A stretch of 64,000 nt of DNA from Diadema setosum (Eukaryota > Echinodermata > Echinoidea > Diadematoida > Diadematidae): positions 34,449,546 to 34,513,545 of the forward strand of contig CM067068.1 of NCBI GenBank assembly GCA_033980235.1, written 5' to 3'. Below are positions 57,034 to 64,000 of this stretch, in pieces. A program made the position numbers and the translations under genes. Position 1 is the stretch's first letter. Every line of letters begins with the position of its first letter. The notes under the pieces were generated by a model. The model saw only the letters and a list, made by a program, of their open reading frames with translations, was not told the DNA's origin and did not search any database.

Positions 57034-57445
57034 GTTGTCAAATTTTGCTCCAAAATGTGAACGTATGCCTAGGAAATGTGCGGAATAACGGTGTAATAAC
57101 AAGATATTCGATGGGTAACGACGAAAATGGGAAATATTAACCAAAAACGTTCAGTCTCAGAACTTACCCGAACGGGGTCAGGCTAGACTCGGACTCCGGG
57201 ATAACTCGGCCTCGCTTTGCTTGACGGCGGGATGAGTTGTATTGGTTGTCCCTCTGGATTGTACAGCGTTGTACTATGCATATGGGAGCGGCCTGTATAA
57301 ACTACATTGTAGCGTTCTGGCTACTCGCAGTAATGGTCCGAGTTGTTACAACGCGCGCATCAAAAACCTCTTTGGCGCGCATGCAAAATTAGTGTGCGCC
57401 TCTCAAGCACCTCTAGACGCTTGATAAACAACAACAAAAACTTCA
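57034..57445. other. No recognisable gene
   Basis: A consensus donor on the minus strand (CGTTCGG|GTAAGTT near 57167) follows a CpG-rich 60 bp, but no matching frame was recognised. Confidence 0.4.
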
Positions 57446-57647
57446 ATGACAATGACAATGACAATGGTTTTTTTTTTTATTTTCTTATGTCACCCAACGT
57501 CAAGGTATTGAAGAAAATTAAAAATAAACACCGTAACAGATAAAATCAGTTAATTAATACATTGTAAATTACATATATATACAGAAAATTGCATATTTAC
57601 AAAATATACAAAATATACAGAATGGTGCAGAACCCAGAAGAGAAAAA

Positions 57648-57685
<38 letters not shown>

Positions 57686-58530
57686 AAGAGAGAAGGAAGA
57701 CAAACAAAACAGTTCAAAAAAAAGCAGGGCAACAATAACGCAGATAAAAGCAATTTCAATAATATAAAATACATCTTTAAAGTGTTTGGTCTTATTCTAT
57801 AATAGGATTTAATGAATTTATTCCTGGCATTATTCAATGTATGACACTCAAATAAATAGTGAAATTCATCCCCTAGTCTATTAGAATTACATAAATTACA
57901 CAATCGATCACAATGTTCAATACCAGCATAACGACCCGTTACAATTGGCAATCTGTGGTTGGCGCAGCGAAATTTGGAAAGAAATTGTTTGAAAATGTAA
58001 GGGATTTTTAACAAATATGGATCTAAACATAAATTCGTTTTATAGATTCTGTAATTCGTACAACATGAACTGTTACTTATCTTAGACTGCCAATTCTGTA
58101 CAAATTCGTCTCTTAATCTAAGTTTTATCGAACACCTAAACCACGAAGAACTTACGTTTTCAAAGTTATTCCTAACAAAAGACATTCCTAACTCATTTAG
58201 TGTATCATAAACTTTCAACAACCATGGTGATGAATACACTTATAATTATGCAAAAGTGATATGATATTACATACAATAGATGAATATCTTCTTTCTTTTC
58301 CTGTAATAATCTTTAACCAAAAATTAAGCATTCTTTCTTTAACAGTACAGGGTATATTTCAAGCCTTCCTAGTTCTCCCAGAGCCATGCTATTCATAGTA
58401 TTTTTTGTTAGTCTCAGTAAATGTTTGCAGTATTGATAATGTAGACTCTCTATGAGTGCTAAATTATCATATCCCCAAACTTCACTACCATAAATAAAAA
58501 TGGGTACAACAAGCCGGTCAAACAATTCTA
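57446..58530 (-). mobile_element. LINE-B family copy, 3' part
   Basis: Minus-strand protein remains (58530-57550) match LINE-B at 15891-16988 in order: GSEVWGYDNLALIE, KFRCANHRLPIVTGRY, CNLCNSNRLGDEFHYLFEC. The 3' end has (GA)n (57648-57680) and a tail of (ATTGTC)n (about 57465-57446). One frame break near 58240-58310. Confidence 0.85.
57550..58239 (-). pseudogene. LINE-B copy: ORF2 C-terminal domain
   Basis: Encodes 229 residues with the Cys/His segment CNLCNSNRLGDEFHYLFEC at about 129-147 and PNTLKM after it, aligned with CTHCNEEKIGDEFHYLFQC in the first copy. The last 60 residues are low-complexity translation of the 3' UTR. Confidence 0.8.
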
Positions 58531-58876
58531 ATTGACCGCGCGTGTCAGCAACTGAGGTGATGTGCGTATAGGCTTGAGGACCGCGCGCTGTCCATTTGTT
58601 TTGTACAGGATTAGCACTTTCCTGTCTGCTCATCAAGGCCTCGTTTGGTACCCGTAGTATAGAGTACTGATGAACATGGCGATCACGAACTGTGTGTAAA
58701 TTTTCTGAAATAGGGTCGAGTTTTCCCTGAGACCGAGTTAGTCTGGAGCCTTCTGGAATAAAAGTCGGTCTACCGACTTTTATTATTTTTCTCAAAATAC
58801 TCCAAAACGACTCATCATTCCGGCAAACCGCGTCAGCCAGGTAAGTTTCTTTGTAGACTCTTTCGATATATTGCAA
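58313..58876 (-). pseudogene. Chimeric open frame: unknown N-part joined to LINE-B thumb region
   Basis: Residues from about 115 on (LELFDRLVVPIFIYGSEVWG) are LINE-B. The preceding part (SFWSILRKIIKVGRPTFIPE, NPVQNKWTARGPQAYTHITS) does not match LINE-B at 16-18 kb and I do not recognise it. The open frame spans the join, which probably reflects an insertion or template switch. A perfect 13-bp hairpin lies within at 58757-58784. Confidence 0.5.
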
Positions 58877-58969
58877 GCAAATATGAAATGGTGCCAGACG
58901 GGTTCTCAGGCCCTTACCAGAACTTTGTTTTCACTTTAATTTTGTTATTGTTCTCTCAGTATCAACACT

Positions 58970-59057
58970 TGAGAAAGGGCGGCGAGACGCTCGAAAATTT
59001 GTGTGCAGAAATAAACCGTTGGTGATACAGCATGAACTTTGTTCCAGTTTTGTTACT
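58970..59057 (+). repeat. Retroelement 3'-end repeat, plus-strand copy
   Basis: CTTGAGAAAGGGCGGCGAGA ... AATAAACCGTTGGTGATACA ... CCAGTTTTGTTAC; inverted copy at 56943-56992. Like that copy it abuts a (TA)n tract. The parent element was not identified. Confidence 0.65.
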
Positions 59058-59058
59058 T

Positions 59059-59105
<47 letters not shown>
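59058..59105. repeat. (TA)n microsatellite
   Basis: Pure TA run. Confidence 0.95.
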
Positions 59106-59108
<3 letters not shown>

Positions 59109-59441
59109 TATATATGTATATGTTATGATACAAAATATTTCAACACGTATGCCCCCTTAACTACTGTTTATTTCTGTGTATTTTTGCTAATGCGCATTCG
59201 CAATTGTTTGTTGTTGTCATAGAAGAAATCATAACAAAAGAACGCTTCCATCCACTGAGCTGATCCGAGTCCAACGTTACCGGACACCCCGCACTCTCGT
59301 TTGTTTTCTTCTTCTTCTTCTTCTTCTGATTAAGTCTGCCTCCTTCAATAGACTGCAGATTCTTGCAGACTGGTGCTATTTACATTATAATACAATTTAT
59401 TTACAAATATTTGCAAGCACATAGAAAATTTGACGAAAAAA

Positions 59442-59891
59442 CTAGCCACTGTGATCAACCGTTAGACGGTTTCGAAATGATCCCACAGATGGCGCTGAAA
59501 CAATTTCTGACGACAGGGAATTCCAGTTCCTTACAGTTCTTGGGAAGAACGAATGGCGATGCGATGCAGTTCTCGAATATGGTACCTGATAGGAGTGTGG
59601 TTGCGAGGCTCTCGTTAACTGAGTAGCTTGTTTGATAATATAGTCCTGTGCTGAAAGAGGAGTGAGATTATTGTGTATTTTGTACATCATAATTAGCCTG
59701 TCATTTTCTCTGCGCTGTTCCAGAGTGGTCCAATTAAGTTCTTGTAGCATTTTGGTGACACTCGAGGTGTTATGGTAGCGATTTAAAGTGAATCGCGCAG
59801 CTCTTCTCTGGACCATTTCCACTTGGTGGATTAGGTTCTTGGTAGATGGGTCCCAAACTGTGGAAGCATACTCAACAATTGGTCGAACCAA
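59442..59891 (-). pseudogene. LINE-C ORF2 C-terminal part
   Basis: 149 residues: MVRPIVEYASTVWDPSTK, QRRAARFTLNRYHNTSSV, FFPRTVRNWNSLSSEIV. These are characteristic of the end of Jockey/CR1-group ORF2 proteins. Confidence 0.85.
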
Positions 59892-59926
59892 CGTTTTGTA
59901 AGCTGTGGCTTTAACATCAGAAGATT

Positions 59927-60385
59927 TTATATGCGAAGATTGCGTTTTAGAAATGCAAGCACGTTATTGGCTTTATTGACAGTATTGTTGATGTGTTGGG
60001 TCCACTTCAAATCAGACGTGATGGTTACACCCAAGTACTTCACGGATTCAACAGATTCAAGAGGGGCGTTATTTAGATGATACACGTGTTGCACCCTACT
60101 TCTTTTCCTGGATATTGTCCAAACCTTACACTTATCTGTGTTCAAATCCATCATCCATTTTTTCGCCCAGTCACCAATTTTGTTTAGGTCCTCTTGAAGA
60201 TTTTGCGTATGATGTTGATTGTCGATGGTCATGTAAGAAATTGCATCATCGACAAAAAGGCGAACCTTTGACGCGAGACCATCAGGCAAGTCATTGATGT
60301 AAAGTAGAAAGAGGCAAGGCCCAAGAACCGACCCCTGAGGCACTCCAGATCCTACCGCTACTGAAGAAGATTTAATACCATCCAA
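59927..60385 (-). pseudogene. LINE-C RT palm with FVDD instead of FADD
   Basis: 152 residues with GVPQGSVLGPCLFLLYINDL, LFVDDAISYMTI and KYLGVTITSDLKWTQHINNT. The usual x-A-D-D box reads FVDD; the two aspartates are kept. Confidence 0.85.
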
Positions 60386-60519
60386 AACGACCCTCTGACT
60401 TCTTCCATTGAGAAAACTTTGAATCCATTTCAGATTTTTCCCCCTGATACCGTAGTAGTCCAGTTAACGTAAAAGCCGCTCATGTCCAACCTTGTCAAAA
60501 GCTTTTGAAAAATCCATGA

Positions 60520-61272
60520 CTATAACATCCGTTTGACGCCCTGCATCCAAGTTCCTATGTAAATCGCTTGTGAAACCAAGTAATTGTTGTTCACATGACA
60601 TGTTCTTACGGAAGCCATATACTGCAGGGGAAAAATGATGTTATTTTCGTCCCCGTGCTTCATAATTTTGCTGGCTAAAACGTGCTCCATTAGTTTACAG
60701 CAAATACATGTCAGCGAAATGGGGCGGTAGTTTACAGGAGTAGATCGATTACCTTTCTTGTAGACTGGTACAACATTTGCTTCACGCCAATCATTTGGTA
60801 TTTCACTTAATTCATACGACAACCGGAATATATTGCAAAGAATTGGAGCCAGAATTTTTGCCAGCTGCTTCAAGACTCGTGGAGTTATACCATCCGGTCT
60901 AGGGGCCTTGCATGTCTTCAAACCACAAAGCAACTTCTCTACACCCTTTGATGTAAACAAAATATCCTCCATTTCTTCAAAGTCTGAGGTATCCGGTAGT
61001 AAGTCATTCGGTATGGGAGTTTCCTTGGTGAAAACACTTTTGAACTGTTGGTTCAATGCTTCAGCTTTTGCAACTGGATCAGTAATCGTAATACCATCAC
61101 TTTTCAGTTCTCTTATTCCTGTATTATCAGTCCTGTTGTGTTTGATGAAGCCCCAAAATCTCTTCATACTCTCAAATTCTGTGGTATCTTCATCGATTGA
61201 AAAAAGAGATTCCACATAATTCCAATAAGCCCTCCTTAGCTCCTGTTGCAGTGATTTCTTAACTGCTTTCAA
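60520..61272 (-). pseudogene. LINE-C pre-RT and RT fingers
   Basis: 250 residues with FWGFIKHNRTD, CKAPRPDGITPRVLKQLA, NDWREANVVPVYKKGNRSTP and VNYRPISLTCICCKLMEHVL. From about residue 220 on the frame has shifted and is not authentic. Confidence 0.85.
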
Positions 61273-61293
61273 CTCTTCCTCTTTTGTGGATAA

Positions 61294-61920
61294 TTAAACC
61301 ACATTTAACACCAGTTAATATCGGTAAGTTTGAACAAATGTTAAGTAAATATCATTTTATTCATTGTGTGACAATGTATGCAAATATTGATTATTTACAG
61401 AGTTATTTGAAGTGATTTCATTGAAATTTATTAGGCACTCTGATGCTGAAGTAAAGGAGAGTCATTGAATATTGATAGATTACACTTTGTCGAATTCTAG
61501 CCGTAATGAATTCATTTACAAGGCTAAATGTGTGCCAGTTAATTTAAGATAAAAAATTTCGTTGACATTCTTTGAGTAGGTGCATCTTGTTCAGATCTTT
61601 CCTGCCTCTCTGATGATATGATTTATTTGATGTTGCATTGTCAATGCGAAGGATTGAATTGTTGTAAATGTAGATTTATCTAACGCAAAGAATAAGAAAT
61701 TTGTGGATTTTGCCATTTTCGTGTGCGGTGTGCCGGTGTCCAAATGCGCTATGTGGCTTACTTTGGGGCACGCGCGGGTAGCGCTTTCTTGATGCGCGCA
61801 TCCTTGCAGGGGCACGCGCGTACCCCTGCTTGCTATCCTGGATGGGAATATGACGAAATAATGGTGTTATTATGATGTTAACAATGATCTAATTAGCATA
61901 TGTTGTGTAATGAAATTCAT
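61294..61920. other. No recognisable gene
   Basis: AT-rich, then a GC-rich 100 bp (61730-61840) with GCACGCGCG words on both sides. The minus-strand frame at 61591-61815 has no recognised domain. Confidence 0.45.
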
Positions 61921-61921
61921 C

Positions 61922-62185
61922 CTGGGGTCCGTTTCATGAAAGTCTTAGGAGAGACTTTCTCTCTCCTAAGTCATACTTAGGAGAGACTTTGCTAAAAACC
62001 GTTTCATGAAAAAGCTATCGCATAAAGCTATCACATAAACTCGGACTTAGGAGAGACTTTTTCTAGAAACCATTTCATGAACAAAGCTAGCACATAAAGT
62101 CTCTCCTAACTTGGCAAAGCTATCACATAAATCTAGGAGTGGTCAGGAGCACTCCTAAGTTTATGTGATAGCTTTTTGAGAGAGC
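61922..62185. mobile_element. Short palindrome-rich repeat (CGTTTCATGAAAG family)
   Basis: Repeated and mutually complementary words: GTTTCATGAA (61931, 62001, 62073-like), CTTAGGAGAGACTTT with AAGTCTCTCCTAA, and AGCTATCACATAAA with TTTATGTGATAGCT. No ORF. Confidence 0.7.
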
Positions 62186-62189
62186 CACT

Positions 62190-63500
62190 GTATCAAACTT
62201 TTGTCTCATTTTGGAGTAATTGACCCTAAATTTGGCATGTGTGACCACTGTCAAAGGTAGATATGCAAGATATCTTTTTCGCTGATATCGCATAATACGT
62301 TGTCATGAATGGCAATGGCAAATTTTCACAAAAACATACAAATTGTTGTGGATTGAACTACTGCCCTCAGTTTTAAAGCAATGCAGTTGAAATTCTGCAT
62401 AGAATCAGATAAATGTAATATGTAACTACATATTGTGCAAAACACTTTTTTCATGAGTGGTGTGAAAAAAATCTGTTGCCATGGCAACAAGTTTTTCTAT
62501 ACCAATCACACAAAGAAATATGTGAATTGACCTAACTTCCTTAAAATTCTCTTCACATTTGACCAAAAATTTGGCACATGACCATTACAGTATGTAGATG
62601 TGCAAAACTTATCTTTGGTTGCTGTTGAACAATCTGTTGCCATGGTAACAACATTTTTTTCACTTAAAAGCATACAAAAATTTTGAATTCGCTAAATTTG
62701 TCAATCTTTGTGCATATGACATGAAATTTGGCACACATGTGACCGGCATAGTGCGTAGATGTGCAAACTTCATCTTTCGCCATTGTTGAACAAATCGTTG
62801 CCATGGTAACAGCAGACTTTGAATGAAAATCATACAAACATATTGTGGATTCTGCTATCTCTCAGCTTTTGAGCATTTTGCTTGAAATTTGGTACATGTG
62901 ACCACCATGATATGTATAGTTGTGCAAACTTCATCTTTCAAAGATATAGAACATTGTGTTGCTATGGTAACAGCATTTTCAATGAATATAATAAAAAAAG
63001 GTGTAGATTCAGTTTACTCCTTCAATATTTGAGCATTTTACTTGAAATCTGGCACATGAGAATGCTAAAGTACATATACTGATGTGCAAATTTCTTCTTT
63101 GTTCTTTTTCACACAATGTGTTGCCATGGTAACAGATAATTTTAAATGAAAATCATTCAAAAATATTGTAGATTCAGCTAACTTCCTAAGCTTTTGAGCT
63201 TTTGACTTGAAATTTGAAACATATGAAAGTTATACTATGTACTTGTGTATATTCATCTTTCGTTAATACTGAACAGTGTGTTGCCATGGTAACATCATTT
63301 GTGAAAATCATAGGACTTTCCAGTTTTTACAGACTTACTCAGTTTTTGAGCACTTGACTTGCAATACATATATGACACATGTGACAAACAGATTTTTTGA
63401 ATTAACAAAACACTTTATTCAATGTTGAACAATGCATTGCCATGGTACAGCTTTTTTCTTTTTTTAATACAACCATATAAAGTTAGCGCTGGTTGAACGA
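62190..63500. repeat. 161-bp tandem repeat (about 8 units) with an X-box-like palindrome in each
   Basis: GTTGCCATGGyAAC or a near match starts at 62475, 62636, 62797, 62958, 63120 and 63280, with a degraded one near 63436; spacing is 161, 161, 161, 162, 160 and about 156 bp. A poor match near 62314 extends the phase. Each unit also has CTTGAAATTTGGCACATGTG-like and GATGTGCAAACTTCATCTTT segments. The 14-mer is the fully symmetric form of the RFX-family X-box. Flanking parts of the monomers are diverged, but the 14-mer is largely kept. Confidence 0.9.
62475..62488. promoter_or_regulatory. Perfect symmetric X-box (RFX-type) motif
   Basis: GTTGCCATGGCAAC, an exact palindrome. It is the best of the series in the 161-bp array; binding by RFX factors is inferred from the known motif. 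Confidence 0.5.
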
Positions 63501-64000
63501 ACTCCCTCAGTTGGAGGTGGGAGTAAAAATCACAATGATACTTCTAATTTCAGCAGGTATTCTTTGTTTCGTACTTGGATTTGATTCCTCTCACCTCCCT
63601 GATTTCACTCATCAATTGCCACAATGGGAAAGCATTTCATTGAAAGAGGCAGTGTAGGCCAACAATGATTCAATTACACTGTATTTAAATTCATTCACTG
63701 CTATCAATTTCATACTCATTAATATCAATTCCTCACAATTTAACTACATGTCATGTGACAGATTATATAACTGCACAAACTATTTCACATATTTCATTCT
63801 AGTTGCGTGATTCATTAGAAAATCTGATCTTGAAAACATTATTTCATTATTCAATGTCATCATAATCACAGCACAATTATCACAACCACATTGGTGATAC
63901 TGGTAAGAGTCCTTGTGAAATTATTATCACTCACAGTATTTTCTGGTATTACATTCTTCTTGATTTCTACATTAGAAGCTATGCTTGATTTTATCTTTCT
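63501..64000. other. No recognisable gene
   Basis: AT-rich. Exon 3 of TMEM179-like gene 2 was looked for on the minus strand here and not found. Confidence 0.45.

Larger units (their letters stand above)
59290..61293 (-). mobile_element. LINE-C: 5'-truncated Jockey/CR1-type retrotransposon, frame-broken
   Basis: Minus-strand order: pre-RT and RT fingers (61272-60520), RT palm (60385-59927), C-terminus (59891-59442), 3' UTR with a (GAA)n-like run at 59307-59327. It differs from LINE-A and LINE-B in sequence. Breaks near 60640, at an in-frame stop near 60464, and near 59910. Confidence 0.85.

Noticed and set aside
56759..57053. Ile/Tyr-repeat frames here and near 1.3, 26.9, 28.2, 32.9, 37.6, 47.2 and 59.1 kb
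   Set aside because: Direct translation of (TA)n microsatellites.
57150..57240. Minus-strand CpG-rich stretch with a GTAAGTT donor as exon 1 or 3 of TMEM179-like gene 2
   Set aside because: No frame encodes a membrane segment or Cys loop and the exon would not end in the required phase with AA.

Overview
The window looks like nuclear DNA from an animal, most likely a marine invertebrate deuterostome such as an echinoderm. That is an inference from the AT-rich base composition, the dense (AT)n, (GT)n and (GA)n microsatellites, the intron-split genes with GT-AG sites, the CR1/L2-like LINEs, the Ty3/Gypsy element and the many small foldback elements. I see no bacterial operons, rRNA, tRNA or CRISPR.

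Host genes are few. The best is a six-exon plus-strand gene (19366-33475) for a 209-residue four-pass membrane protein of the TMEM179/TMEM179B type. A second copy lies convergently on the minus strand, with exons 4-6 at 56721-50678 in the same intron phases; its exons 1-3 were not found and probably lie beyond the right edge. Weaker candidates are a two-exon C-terminal fragment on the minus strand (4973-4543) and a possible first coding exon at 48706.

Layout: 1-1.1 kb higher-order tandem repeat; 1.2-7.3 kb mostly unique or simple DNA plus a foldback; 7.4-10.8 kb LINE-A (minus); 11.8-13.5 kb tandem repeat and a MITE; 15.2-18.4 kb LINE-B (minus, decayed); 18.9-19.1 kb telomere-like array within inverted repeats; 19.4-33.5 kb TMEM179-like gene 1, its introns filled with MITEs and LINE-A pieces; 37.7-47.2 kb a very young Ty3/Gypsy element without integrase and with an extra zinc-finger ORF, in an LTR-internal-LTR-partial gag arrangement; 50.7-56.7 kb TMEM179-like gene 2; 57.4-61.3 kb LINE-B and LINE-C remains; 62.2-63.5 kb a 161-bp tandem repeat.

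The three most notable signals are: (1) a 22-nt-loop hairpin in three LINE-A 3' ends, whose stems differ but stay perfectly paired while the loop is conserved; (2) the 161-bp tandem array, each monomer of which carries an RFX/X-box-like palindrome; (3) the integrase-less Gypsy element with a C2H2 ORF and pol-tail remnant.
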